Shown piece after piece: positions 8,839 through 16,871 of a DNA stretch of 64,000 nucleotides; the stretch's first letter is position 1; each line of letters begins with the position of its first letter. The notes under the pieces are model-generated. The model did no database searches and had not been told where the DNA came from. It was given only the letters and a program-made list of their open reading frames with translations. The translations under genes were made by a program, and so were the position numbers. The DNA is from Synoicihabitans lomoniglobus (lineage in GTDB: Bacteria; Verrucomicrobiota; Verrucomicrobiia; Opitutales; Opitutaceae): positions 5,575,501-5,639,500 of the forward strand of contig NZ_CP119075.1 of assembly GCF_029023725.1 (NCBI RefSeq), written 5' to 3'.

Positions 8839-11010
8839 TCAGAAGCTCAGCCTCAGGCTGAGATGGATCGAGCGACCCGGGAGCGGGACGACCTCCTTGA
8901 GGAACGAGGTATGCCCGCGGGCTTCGGCATCGGTGAGGTTGGTGCCTTTAAGCAACAAGTCCCATGTCGTGACTCCCGTGGTCCAGCGCCAGCCCGCGTA
9001 GGCCGACCACAGGGTGTAGCTGTCGGTGGGAATCTCGCCTGGCGCCACGTGCTTCTGGTCGAAGGCGTGGCTCATCCCGGTTCCGGCACGCAGGGCTCCG
9101 CGAACCCAGTCGAGAGCGATGCGCCCGCGAGCCGGGGTCACGCGCGGCAGGTCGTGGTGATCGGTGCGATTGCGCCCGCGCACGAAGTCCCCGGCCAGCG
9201 TGAGGTCGATGTGTCCGTGTTCGTCCTCGTGCAGATGAAAGATCGCTTCCGCTTCCGCGCCGTGGAATTGCGCGTCGCGCTGTTCGAAAGCGTAGACCGC
9301 GAGGCCGTCTTCTTCGGTGCCGCGGGGATTTTCGTAGATGAAGCCGTCGAAACGGTTCGCGAATACGGTGACCTCGCCCGAGATGAATCCGGCGCGGCGG
9401 CGAAGCGTGAGGTCAATGCCTTGGGAGACTTCGGTGCCAAGGTCGGGATCACCGATTTCGTAGGCGCTGGTGCCGATGTGCGGTCCGTCGGCAAACAACT
9501 CCTGCGCGGTCGGCAACCGCTCAGTGTGGGCCAGCGAGAGGGCGACGATCCAGTCATCGCTCAAGGTGCGCACCCAGCCGGCGGATGCGCTCAGCGCGTC
9601 GCCGTCGCGGCTGCGACCGGAACCGTCGTTCACCGCAATGTCCGTCCATTCGGCCCGGGCTCCGAATTGCCACAGATTGGCTCCGGATTCAATCTCCTCA
9701 AATCCGAACACGGCGAGCTCGCGCGTGGTGGTGGGCGGTAAAAATGCCTCGGCTCCCACGGCTTCGAAGTCGGATTCCCCCAACTTGGCACCGATGGCAC
9801 CCTGCAGTTCTCCCCAGGGATCATGCAACGCGTCGAGGCGCAGGTCATAGCCCTCATTGGTGAAGACGGTGCCGACTTCATCGCCTTCGAATTCGGTGTG
9901 TCGGTAATCGGCGTGCGACGCCCGGAAGCGCAGGGCCTGCCACCCCGCCGCGGGGTCGCGCCACTCACCTTCGACGTCTAGTCGGCGTTGGCGCAGGTCG
10001 ATCGAAACGAGGGCCTCTTCGTCCTCGTGTTCGTCTTCGTCGTGGTGGTCGTCGTCCTCCTCCTCGTGCTCCTCTTCGTCGTGTTCGTGAGCGTGCGCGC
10101 CGGGCGGCACGCCGTAGTTGGAGTCGAAGCCCTGATACGCGATGCCGATGTAGCCTGCATCGCCCAGCCACGACAGGCCGAAAGCACCGCCCTTCGAGGT
10201 CACGAAGGAATTGGACACGAAGCCGAAGGCTTCTTCGTGGTCGTCGTCCTCCTCCTCGTCGTGGTGTTCGTCTTCATCTTCATCTTCATCCTCATCTTCG
10301 TGCTCGTGTTCCTCAGCTTCTTCCTGAGCGCGCAACCAGGCGCTTTCAGCGTAACCCGGGATTTCGATGTCGTTGGTTTCGCGATGGAAGGCGTCGGCGT
10401 GCCAGGCGAGGCGGCCGGAGCTTCCTTCCAGCACGAGACCGCCGGAGCGTTCATCGTTGCCGGTGCCGATGCGACCTTCGATCCGACCGTGGACGCCGGG
10501 ATCGGGAGGGGTGGTGTGGATGCGATGGGTGACCACGTTGACCGCGCCGCCGATCGCGGAGCCGCCCTGGAGCAACGCGGCCGGTCCCCGCGTGATTTCA
10601 ACCCGCTCAATCAGCAATGGGTCGAGTGATACGGCGTGGTCGGGACTCAAGGTCGAAGCATCGATGGTGTCGGTGCCGTTTTGCAGCACGGCGACGCGCG
10701 GGCCCCCGAGAGCGCGGATGATGGGGCGACTCGCGCCGGGCCCAAAGTAGGTGGAACTGACGCCGACTTCGTTGGCGAGGAGCTCGCCCAGCGATGTGGA
10801 TTGGTTTTGGTCGAGCTTGGGCCCTGCGACCACATTGGTGGGTTGGGCGATCTCGCTCGCGCTGCGGGCGTAGGGGTGAGTCGAGACGACGTAGTCGTCG
10901 AGGTGAAGCGTATCAGCTTCCTCGGCAGAGTTGCCGGGCGGCAGGGCCACTTGGGCCAGCGCGAAGGAGCTCGCGCCGACAAATAAAAGAGATCTGGCGA
11001 ATAGAGACAT
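8839..11010 (-). CDS. TonB-dependent outer-membrane receptor with His/Asp/Glu-rich loops (probable zinc receptor, ZnuD-like)
   Basis: 723 residues from the ATG at 11010, which gives a signal peptide (MSLFARSLLFVGASSFALA). A plug domain (DTIDASTLSPDHAVSLDPLLIERVEI.RGPAALLQGGSAIGGAVNV) is followed by a 22-strand-type barrel ending in the aromatic residue of LSLRLSF. Two acidic, histidine-rich loops stand out, at about residues 230-265 and 301-333, made of runs such as EHEHEDEDEDEDEDEHHDEE. Loops of this composition occur in zinc receptors of the ZnuD type. A small His/Cys membrane protein and a divergent ABC transporter with a His-rich loop are neighbours. Specificity for zinc is inferred from composition alone. 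Confidence 0.85.
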   Translation of the reverse strand: MSLFARSLLFVGASSFALAQVALPPGNSAEEADTLHLDDYVVSTHPYARSASEIAQPTNVVAGPKLDQNQSTSLGELLANEVGVSSTYFGPGASRPIIRALGGPRVAVLQNGTDTIDASTLSPDHAVSLDPLLIERVEITRGPAALLQGGSAIGGAVNVVTHRIHTTPPDPGVHGRIEGRIGTGNDERSGGLVLEGSSGRLAWHADAFHRETNDIEIPGYAESAWLRAQEEAEEHEHEDEDEDEDEDEHHDEEEDDDHEEAFGFVSNSFVTSKGGAFGLSWLGDAGYIGIAYQGFDSNYGVPPGAHAHEHDEEEHEEEDDDHHDEDEHEDEEALVSIDLRQRRLDVEGEWRDPAAGWQALRFRASHADYRHTEFEGDEVGTVFTNEGYDLRLDALHDPWGELQGAIGAKLGESDFEAVGAEAFLPPTTTRELAVFGFEEIESGANLWQFGARAEWTDIAVNDGSGRSRDGDALSASAGWVRTLSDDWIVALSLAHTERLPTAQELFADGPHIGTSAYEIGDPDLGTEVSQGIDLTLRRRAGFISGEVTVFANRFDGFIYENPRGTEEDGLAVYAFEQRDAQFHGAEAEAIFHLHEDEHGHIDLTLAGDFVRGRNRTDHHDLPRVTPARGRIALDWVRGALRAGTGMSHAFDQKHVAPGEIPTDSYTLWSAYAGWRWTTGVTTWDLLLKGTNLTDAEARGHTSFLKEVVPLPGRSIHLSLRLSF

Positions 11011-11122
11011 GACAAGGGACGGATAAGGCGGTCGACGGCTCGCGCAGGAGCTATCGCCGACCAAGGAGTTCAGCTGCATCCGGACACACCACGCCCCTGA
11101 AGGCGTCGGCGGAATCCGGCGT

Positions 11123-11452
11123 TTATTGGAGTGCTGAGCTCGCGGGAGGTCCCCGTCCCGGGGGGAGTCGCCATGTCGGCGCGATAAACTGAACCCGCGT
11201 GACGGGCTCGGTCGCACCGAGCCACAGTAACCTCACCTGACGCAGCGCCACGGCCGTAGCCGCCAACGCCACACCGGCGGCGAACATATCCACCGCGCAA
11301 TAGTGCGTGGCGTGATCGCCATCCGCGTGCAACGCATCGTGCATCTCCGGCGCGACGGAAAACAGACCGAGCGCCAATACCGTCAATGCCAACAGTCCCG
11401 CCAACGCGCGGTGGCGCGATCTCAGGCGGGAGGTGGATAGGGAGAGCATCAT
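11123..11452 (-). CDS. Small His/Cys-containing membrane protein (DUF2946-like)
   Basis: 109 residues with a start at the ATGATG pair (11452/11449). Hydrophobic segments lie at about 16-33 and 58-75. Between them is a metal-ligand-rich loop, PEMHDALHADGDHATHYCAV, with five His and one Cys. This layout resembles small DUF2946-type proteins encoded beside metal receptors. It lies upstream of, and probably in one operon with, the TonB receptor (112-bp gap), and is divergent from the ABC transporter genes. A role in periplasmic metal handling is inferred. Confidence 0.6.
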   Translation of the reverse strand: MMLSLSTSRLRSRHRALAGLLALTVLALGLFSVAPEMHDALHADGDHATHYCAVDMFAAGVALAATAVALRQVRLLWLGATEPVTRVQFIAPTWRLPPGRGPPASSALQ

Positions 11453-11579
11453 GCGGCGTGGTATTGCGGCGAGAGTATGGCAGATCCGTCAACCCTGCAA
11501 CTATGGTAAACATTCTGGCGGCCGGGAACGGGAAATTTTTTGCACCCCGGCATGCGTCGTGTTCGTGTGAGCCTAATCC

Positions 11580-12263
11580 ATGCCAGTGCTTTCGCTGCAA
11601 AATCTCCGGAAATCCTACCGTTCACCTGCTGGCGAGAGCACCATGGTGGTGAATGTCGGCGCCCTGACTTTGGCCGCCGGGCAACAACTGGCGTTGCGCG
11701 GGGTGAGTGGCTCGGGCAAGACGACGTTCTTAAATCTGATCGCGGGCATTCTGCGGGCCGACAGCGGGTCGGTGGTCATTGCTGATACGGATATGATGGC
11801 GTTGTCCGAATCCCAACGAGATCGGCTGCGGGCGTCGTCGATCGGATATGTGTTTCAGACCTTCAACCTGTTGCAGGGGTATACGGCGCTCGACAATGTG
11901 AAGTTGGGGATGGCGTTTGGCCCCGGCGGCGCGGATCGCGCCCGAGCGCAGGCGTTGCTGGAACGCGTCGGACTCGGCGACCGATTGCACTATCGGCCGC
12001 GGCAACTCTCCACCGGGCAGCAGCAACGGGTGGCGGTGGCCCGGGCGTTGGCCAACCGGCCGAAGCTCGTCCTCGCCGACGAGCCGACCGGCAATCTCGA
12101 TCCCCGCACCGCCGGCGAAGTGCTGCGACTGATCCGCGACGTCTGTGCGGAAAACGACGCGGCGCTGCTGCTGGTGAGCCACGACGACGACGTGCTCGCG
12201 CAATTTGACCATGTGCAGGATTTTGGCGCGCTCAACGGCGCGGGCTGGGAGGTGGCGTTGTGA
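11580..12263 (+). CDS. ABC transporter ATP-binding protein (MacB/LolD type)
   Basis: 227 residues. Walker A GVSGSGKT is at 41-48, the Q-loop lies in [17 protein letters not shown], the signature is [14 protein letters not shown] and Walker [13 protein letters not shown]. The FQTFNLL and TGNLD forms are typical of LolD/MacB/FtsE-like ATPases that work mechanically on periplasmic clients. The stop overlaps the GTG of the next gene, so ATPase and permease are coupled. The position next to a probable zinc receptor recalls the zinc-regulated zrg clusters of vibrios, which also carry a LolD-like ATPase and an FtsX-like permease. Confidence 0.88.
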   Translation: MPVLSLQNLRKSYRSPAGESTMVVNVGALTLAAGQQLALRGVSGSGKTTFLNLIAGILRADSGSVVIADTDMMALSESQRDRLRASSIGYVFQTFNLLQGYTALDNVKLGMAFGPGGADRARAQALLERVGLGDRLHYRPRQLSTGQQQRVAVARALANRPKLVLADEPTGNLDPRTAGEVLRLIRDVCAENDAALLLVSHDDDVLAQFDHVQDFGALNGAGWEVAL

Positions 12264-13441
12264 CCGTATTAGGTATCGTGATACGCAGCCTGCGGCAGCA
12301 TGCGCTGTCGACGGTGGTGACCGCGCTGGCGCTGGCGCTCGCCGGCGGTTTGTTGCTCGCAGTCTGGGTGATCAACGCTCAAGCGAAGCGATCGTTCACC
12401 GATGTCGCGACCGAGTTCGATGCCGTGCTCGGGGCGCGGGGGTCGAAGTTGCAGCTCGTGCTCAATGCCGTGTTTCATCTCGAAGCCTCCCCGGGCAACA
12501 TCCGCATGGCCGACTACGAGCAGGTGCGCCGCCATCCCATGGTGCAATCCGCGTTCCCGCTCGCCGTCGGCGACAACCTGCGCGGATTTCGCGTGGCGGG
12601 CACGGTGCCTGAAATGTTGGCGCACGCGACCTATGCGAGCGGAGGCGTTTGGAGCGGCCCGGAGGCGCATGAAGCCGTGCTGGGGAGTTTTGCCGCCCGG
12701 CAGTTGGGCCTGGGCGTGGGGGATGAATTCAGTCCGACGCACGGCCTCGCCGCCGGCGGGCAGCACGACCATGAGGACCACTACGAAGTCACGGGCGTGT
12801 TGGCGCCGACGAACTCGCCGATGGATCGGGTGGTGTGGATTCCGTTGCACGGGGTGCAAACCATGGACGGCCACAACGTGGCGGCGGCCGATCAACTCAG
12901 CGCGGTGTTGATCAAGCTGCGTTCGCCGGCGGGCGGGTTCATGCTCGATTCGATGTATAACCGGCAAGGGGCGACGCTGACGTTTGCGTTTCCGGTCGCC
13001 GCGATCGTGGCTGACTTGTTCGGGAAGATCAGCTGGTTCGAAAAGGTGCTGGCGTTGGTGGCCAACCTAGTCGGTCTCGTGGCCGGCGCGACGGTGTTGG
13101 TGGCGATCTACAATTCCATGTCGGCGCGGCGACGGGATCATGCGATTTTGCGGGCGCTCGGCGCGCGTCGGCGCACGTTGTTTGGCGTCATTGTTCTGGA
13201 GGCGATCACGCTCGGGGTGATGGGCATGGCGGGAGCGTTTGGTGTCTTCGCGATCATTGCCGAAGCCATTGTCGTGATACTCCGGGCCGAAACCGGGGCG
13301 GTGATCGACCCGTGGGTCTGGCATCCGGTCATGGCGTGGGCTCCCGCCGGACTGATCGCGCTGTGCGGCCTCGGCGGCATGGTGCCGGCGTTGAAGGCCT
13401 ACCGCACCGACGTCGCCGAAGCCCTGTCGCCCACCAGTTGA
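12260..13441 (+). CDS. FtsX-domain ABC transporter permease (MacB/LolC-like)
   Basis: 393 residues starting at a GTG that overlaps the ATPase stop. TM1 (about 20-40) is followed by a large periplasmic domain of about 200 residues and then three TM helices in the C-terminal FtsX domain, the first starting near [19 protein letters not shown]. The coupling loop ...[17 protein letters not shown] is the family hallmark. The periplasmic domain carries [14 protein letters not shown], a His-rich patch consistent with metal sensing or transfer. It is the second gene of the two-gene operon with the ATPase. Confidence 0.85.
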   Translation: MTVLGIVIRSLRQHALSTVVTALALALAGGLLLAVWVINAQAKRSFTDVATEFDAVLGARGSKLQLVLNAVFHLEASPGNIRMADYEQVRRHPMVQSAFPLAVGDNLRGFRVAGTVPEMLAHATYASGGVWSGPEAHEAVLGSFAARQLGLGVGDEFSPTHGLAAGGQHDHEDHYEVTGVLAPTNSPMDRVVWIPLHGVQTMDGHNVAAADQLSAVLIKLRSPAGGFMLDSMYNRQGATLTFAFPVAAIVADLFGKISWFEKVLALVANLVGLVAGATVLVAIYNSMSARRRDHAILRALGARRRTLFGVIVLEAITLGVMGMAGAFGVFAIIAEAIVVILRAETGAVIDPWVWHPVMAWAPAGLIALCGLGGMVPALKAYRTDVAEALSPTS

Positions 13442-13518
13442 CCCACCGTAACCTTCTCGCTTCGGTGCGACGGCCTTCCCGCAGTCGTATCAGGTGCGGG
13501 TGTAATCATTGCGGGAGG

Positions 13519-14106
13519 TCACCGACTTGCCGCGACCAACGTGAGGGCGGCGTCACGGGCCTGAGCGGCGGCGCCTGGATCGGAGAATGTGTGGGCGCTG
13601 ACAATGGCTCCTTCCACCAACAGGTAAATCTGGTGAGCGAGTCGGGTGGGATCTTGAACCTTCAGATCGCCGAGAATTTCGGTGAGCGTGGCGATGAGTT
13701 CCCGCTTAACCGCGGTGGCGGCCTGATGCACTGGTGAGGCCGCGTCTGGGTATTCGCCGATCGCACGAATAAATGCACAACCGCTGAATCCGGATGACTT
13801 GAACCACGCCTCATAGGCGATGAACAGCGCCTCCAGCCGTTTGCGCGGGGAGGTTCCGGCCTCCTTCAGCGCCTGTTCGCGTCGGGAGCTAATTTCGCGG
13901 CCGCGTCGTTCCAGCACGGCCACGATCAAGTCCTCTTTCGACTTGAAGTGATGATAGAGCGTCATCTTGGCGAGACCCGCGGTGCGGAGGATCTTGTCGA
14001 TCCCGACCGCATGATAACCCTCCCGATAAAATAAGGCGAAGGCCGTGTCCATCAGATGGTCACGTTTTGGCGTGCTGCCGTGGGATGTGGATGAGTGAGC
14101 TGGCAT
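13519..14106 (-). CDS. TetR/AcrR-family transcriptional repressor
   Basis: 195 residues from the ATG at 14106. The N-terminal HTH lies at about residues 14-58 (LMDTAFALFYREGYHAVGIDKILRTAGLAKMTLYHHFKSKEDLI), with the usual LYHHFKSKEDL recognition-helix end. The C-terminal ligand domain contains Cys in SGFSGCAFIRA, a position that may sense electrophiles in related regulators. It is divergent from the DsrE-family gene, with two near-palindromic operators between them, so it probably represses itself and the 14246-15251 pair. Confidence 0.88.
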   Translation of the reverse strand: MPAHSSTSHGSTPKRDHLMDTAFALFYREGYHAVGIDKILRTAGLAKMTLYHHFKSKEDLIVAVLERRGREISSRREQALKEAGTSPRKRLEALFIAYEAWFKSSGFSGCAFIRAIGEYPDAASPVHQAATAVKRELIATLTEILGDLKVQDPTRLAHQIYLLVEGAIVSAHTFSDPGAAAQARDAALTLVAASR

Positions 14107-14146
14107 CGACCGACAGTGGAAGGGGGAAAGGACCACATCTCAAGGT

Positions 14147-14162
14147 TAGACAGATCGGTATA
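14147..14162. promoter_or_regulatory. Putative TetR operator 1
   Basis: TAGACAGATCGGTATA, a 16-bp imperfect palindrome (12 of 16 positions symmetric), 41 bp upstream of the TetR start. It matches operator 2 read on the opposite strand at 13 of 16 positions. Confidence 0.6.
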
Positions 14163-14181
14163 AAAATAACTTGCCAACGAT

Positions 14182-14197
14182 TATACAGGTCGGTCTA
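14182..14197. promoter_or_regulatory. Putative TetR operator 2
   Basis: TATACAGGTCGGTCTA; its reverse complement TAGACCGACCTGTATA aligns with operator 1. The TAGACC..GGTCTA type of half-site is reported for some TetR/AcrR regulators of the NemR kind (recalled, not checked). The centres of the two sites are 35 bp apart, about 3.3 helical turns. Confidence 0.6.
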
Positions 14198-14245
14198 GTT
14201 CGTGCATCGTGGGGCCGAACGTTTCGACTCGACGAACATGCGATT

Positions 14246-14620
14246 ATGAAAACTGCCATTGTTATTTTCACCGATCCCCAAAGTGGATCTCAAGAGTCCC
14301 TCACCCGCATGCTCAATGCGTTGGTGATGGGGCACGAGTGCCAACGAGAGGGCGACGAGACGGAGATCGTGTTCGCCGGCACCGGCACCCGTTGGCCGGG
14401 GGAGTTGAGTCAATTGGGTCACCCGGGGAACGAACTATATGAGTCGGTCCGCACCTTGATTAAAGGGGCTTCGCGTTCTTGTGCGGTGCGTAATCAAGCG
14501 GTGGAGAGTCTCCAAGCCGCGGGCATCGAGTTGTTGCAGGATAACGCGGTTCCCGGGACGGAAGGGGTTGTGAGCTTGCGGCGTTATTATGCGGAGGGCT
14601 GGAAGGTCGCGATGTTCTGA
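14246..14620 (+). CDS. DsrE-family protein
   Basis: 124 residues from the ATG at 14246; upstream in-frame codons lie in the operator region. The DsrE/DsrF-like fold is suggested by MKTAIVIFTDPQSG at the start, the EIVFAGTGTRWPGEL strand-loop and a conserved-position cysteine in GASRSCAVRNQAVESLQAAGI. Such proteins act in sulfur relay or related thiol chemistry. It is the first gene of a probable two-gene operon under the TetR protein, with a flavin-fold protein 40 bp downstream. Confidence 0.7.
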   Translation: MKTAIVIFTDPQSGSQESLTRMLNALVMGHECQREGDETEIVFAGTGTRWPGELSQLGHPGNELYESVRTLIKGASRSCAVRNQAVESLQAAGIELLQDNAVPGTEGVVSLRRYYAEGWKVAMF

Positions 14621-14660
14621 TCCGATCGAAATACAACCAGATCGATCGAACGACCCAGCC

Positions 14661-15251
14661 ATGCCGATTGCCTTTCGCCAACATTTGCAGACTCCGGCCG
14701 TCGAGCGGGCCCAACTGGAAACGCTCGGCCGCATCGCGGCGGTGCCGGGTAGGACCGACCCTGAACGGGAACCGCTGGGCGCGGAAGAGGTCCGGTTCGT
14801 CGGTGCGCGCGACAGCTTCTACTTGTCCAGTGTCGGCGAATCGGGATGGCCCTACGTGCAGCACCGGGGAGGCCCACCGGGGTTTCTCACCGTGCTTGAT
14901 CCTCACCGCCTCGCGTATGTGGAGTTGCCGGGCAATCGCCAATTGATCAGCACCGGCAACATCATGACCAACGCGCGAGTCGCGTTAATCTTGATGGACT
15001 ATCCGGCGCGCGAACGGCTGAAAATCATTGGTGTGGCCCAAACGTTTTTGCCGGCCGATCGAGAGGATTTGATCGCACGCCTGCGGGTTCCTTCGGGACG
15101 AAATCCGGTGCGGGTGGTGGTGATTGAGGTGGTCGCATTCGACTGGAACTGCGCGCAATACATCACGCCGCGTTACACCCGGGCGGAGGTGGATGAATTG
15201 CTTTCACCACTCCGCCGCCGCGTGGCGGAACTTGAGGCCCGTCTTATTTGA
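14661..15251 (+). CDS. Pyridoxamine 5'-phosphate oxidase-fold flavin protein
   Basis: 196 residues from the ATG at 14661. The split-barrel FMN-binding fold is indicated by RDSFYLSSVGESGWPYVQHRGGPPGF, then VLDPHRLAYVELPGNRQLISTGNIMTNARVALILMDYPARERLKI. The last part is typical of the MSMEG_5819/pyridoxamine phosphate oxidase-like group with W-P-Y-V-Q-H-R-G. The C-terminus is a short helix (YTRAEVDELLSPLRRRVAELEARL). Together with the TetR and DsrE genes it suggests a response to reactive small molecules. It overlaps the convergent sialidase-like gene by 8 bp. Confidence 0.8.
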   Translation: MPIAFRQHLQTPAVERAQLETLGRIAAVPGRTDPEREPLGAEEVRFVGARDSFYLSSVGESGWPYVQHRGGPPGFLTVLDPHRLAYVELPGNRQLISTGNIMTNARVALILMDYPARERLKIIGVAQTFLPADREDLIARLRVPSGRNPVRVVVIEVVAFDWNCAQYITPRYTRAEVDELLSPLRRRVAELEARLI

Positions 15252-16758
15252 CCGTGTTCAGCAGGCGGATATTGAAGAGCCACCATTTGCCGTCCTCGCG
15301 ACGTTCCATGCGTGCCGTGATGTTTTGCTCGGCCTTGACCAACGGAATCACCCGCGGGTCGACTTGAAACATCATGGTCATGGCGCGCATGACCCCGGGG
15401 ATTTCCTCGTGGGCGACGAGCAGGGCGTTGCGATCGGCCATGATGCCTTCGATCCGACCGCGCAACGCGTGACCGCGGGTTTCCGCTTCACTGGGACCGC
15501 AGCCACAATCGTCGAGCGTGGCGTCGGTGTCGGGGGCGATGGAGGCGATGTGCGTGGTAACGCGGCCGGGCGTGTCGCCGCTGCCTGGAACGGTGCGGGC
15601 GATGATCAACCGGGCGGGCGCATCGGAGCGGTTGTCGAGCAGCGTCATGCGGGGCACGCCGCCCGCGCGTCCGCCCGCCGCGGCGTGGTTGGGGAGATGG
15701 TGAATCGGCCCGAGCTCGTTGTCGCGATTTACGCGGCGCAGGGCGATCGAACCGTTGGTTTCCACCCACGTGGTCCATTGACTGCCATCACGCGTCACCG
15801 CGGACGACACGGCTCCACGGGTGGCTGACGCGGAGGGGTCGTCGACGCGACTGACGAAGTTCCAACTGTTGCCGATGTTGTTGGAACGAGCGGTCATGAC
15901 CCGTGGATCATCGCCTTCGCCGGTAAACCACGACACGGCGACGTGGGCCCCGCGGCGGCTGAGCTTGGGGCCATTGACCGGGCAGCCGGCGATATGCCAG
16001 CCGTCGGTCGCCGGAGCAGTGGTGGTGGTCCACTCGCCCCGACTGTAACGGGCGTAGGCGATGTCGCGAATCTCGTCATCACTGCGATCGCGGTAGGCCG
16101 CGAGCACCGCGCCGTTGGGCAGCACCAGCGCGCTGATGGAGCAGCAGTCGCAAACGCGCGCATCGATCAACGTATCCGGTTCGTCGCTACCAAGCAGGCG
16201 GCTGCGCAGTTGCATGTTGCCCGCGCCGTGGTGTCCCGCGCGATCACGTCCGTCGAGCCAGATGGCGAGCCACTGGCCGTTGATGAGAGGGGCGACTTCG
16301 ACGAATTCGGTCGCATGGCTCTCGGTCGAGAGTGGGGCGGGGGCGCTCCAGGTTTGGCCGTGGTCTTCCGAGGTGGCGTAGACGGCGTGATAGCCGTGGT
16401 CGTCGTCGGGATTGTTTACGGACCAGACGGCGGCAACTTTGCCCCGCAAGCCGGCGGCAATCGTCGGGGTATCCGCCCAGTTGACGAACCAGTTGGTCCC
16501 GGTCGCGATTTGCACCGGCGGCAACCAGGCGTCGTTCCCGCGATCGAAGCGGGAGATCAGCAGGGTTGCGGCATGGTTGGCGGCCGATTCCGTCCACGAA
16601 ACGTAGAGACTGCCGTCGTAGGCACTGGCGAATTGAGGCGTGGCCGAGCCGGAACCCGCCGCCAAATTACGTTCCTCGAACGTCACGGTCTGGCCCGGGA
16701 CGGCCGCCGCGGCGAGAGCCAGGAGAAGCCCGAGGTGCGGGAGTCGGCGCAGATACAT
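15244..16758 (-). CDS. Secreted sialidase-fold (BNR) protein with C-terminal CusF-like copper-binding domain
   Basis: 504 residues from the ATG at 16758, giving a signal peptide (MYLRRLPHLGLLLALAAAAVPGQ). Residues about 25-400 form a beta-propeller of the sialidase type with Asp-box-like turns (SEDHGQTWSAPAP, NIGNSWNFVS). Cysteine clusters RVCDCCS and DDCGCGPS are possible metal ligands. The last 80 residues (LRGRIEGI.ADRNALLVAHEEIPGVMRAMTMMF) match the CusF/copper-binding fold, with His and Met at the ligand positions. The gene lies 113 bp downstream of a Met-rich TonB receptor in the same orientation, supporting a role in copper handling rather than sugar cleavage. Confidence 0.72.
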   Translation of the reverse strand: MYLRRLPHLGLLLALAAAAVPGQTVTFEERNLAAGSGSATPQFASAYDGSLYVSWTESAANHAATLLISRFDRGNDAWLPPVQIATGTNWFVNWADTPTIAAGLRGKVAAVWSVNNPDDDHGYHAVYATSEDHGQTWSAPAPLSTESHATEFVEVAPLINGQWLAIWLDGRDRAGHHGAGNMQLRSRLLGSDEPDTLIDARVCDCCSISALVLPNGAVLAAYRDRSDDEIRDIAYARYSRGEWTTTTAPATDGWHIAGCPVNGPKLSRRGAHVAVSWFTGEGDDPRVMTARSNNIGNSWNFVSRVDDPSASATRGAVSSAVTRDGSQWTTWVETNGSIALRRVNRDNELGPIHHLPNHAAAGGRAGGVPRMTLLDNRSDAPARLIIARTVPGSGDTPGRVTTHIASIAPDTDATLDDCGCGPSEAETRGHALRGRIEGIMADRNALLVAHEEIPGVMRAMTMMFQVDPRVIPLVKAEQNITARMERREDGKWWLFNIRLLNTVK

Positions 16759-16871
16759 GGCGGCACAGTGAACCGGCTTGCACGACATTCGCAAGGGAGA
16801 CCGAAGCAGGCGCGAGCTGCGTTGGATGGACGAAGTGATGTGTTTCACGGGTTGACGAGAGTGGCGGCGGT

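Noticed and set aside
9988..10629. A plus-strand frame with Val/Phe/Leu runs that looks like a membrane protein
   Set aside because: It is the antisense of the Asp/Glu/His-rich loops of the TonB receptor, so the hydrophobic runs are a by-product of GAC/GAA/GAG codons.
11453..11579. A Zur box between the divergent metal-cluster genes
   Set aside because: No AT-rich dyad of the Zur type was found, only a weak TATGGTAAACATTC stretch.
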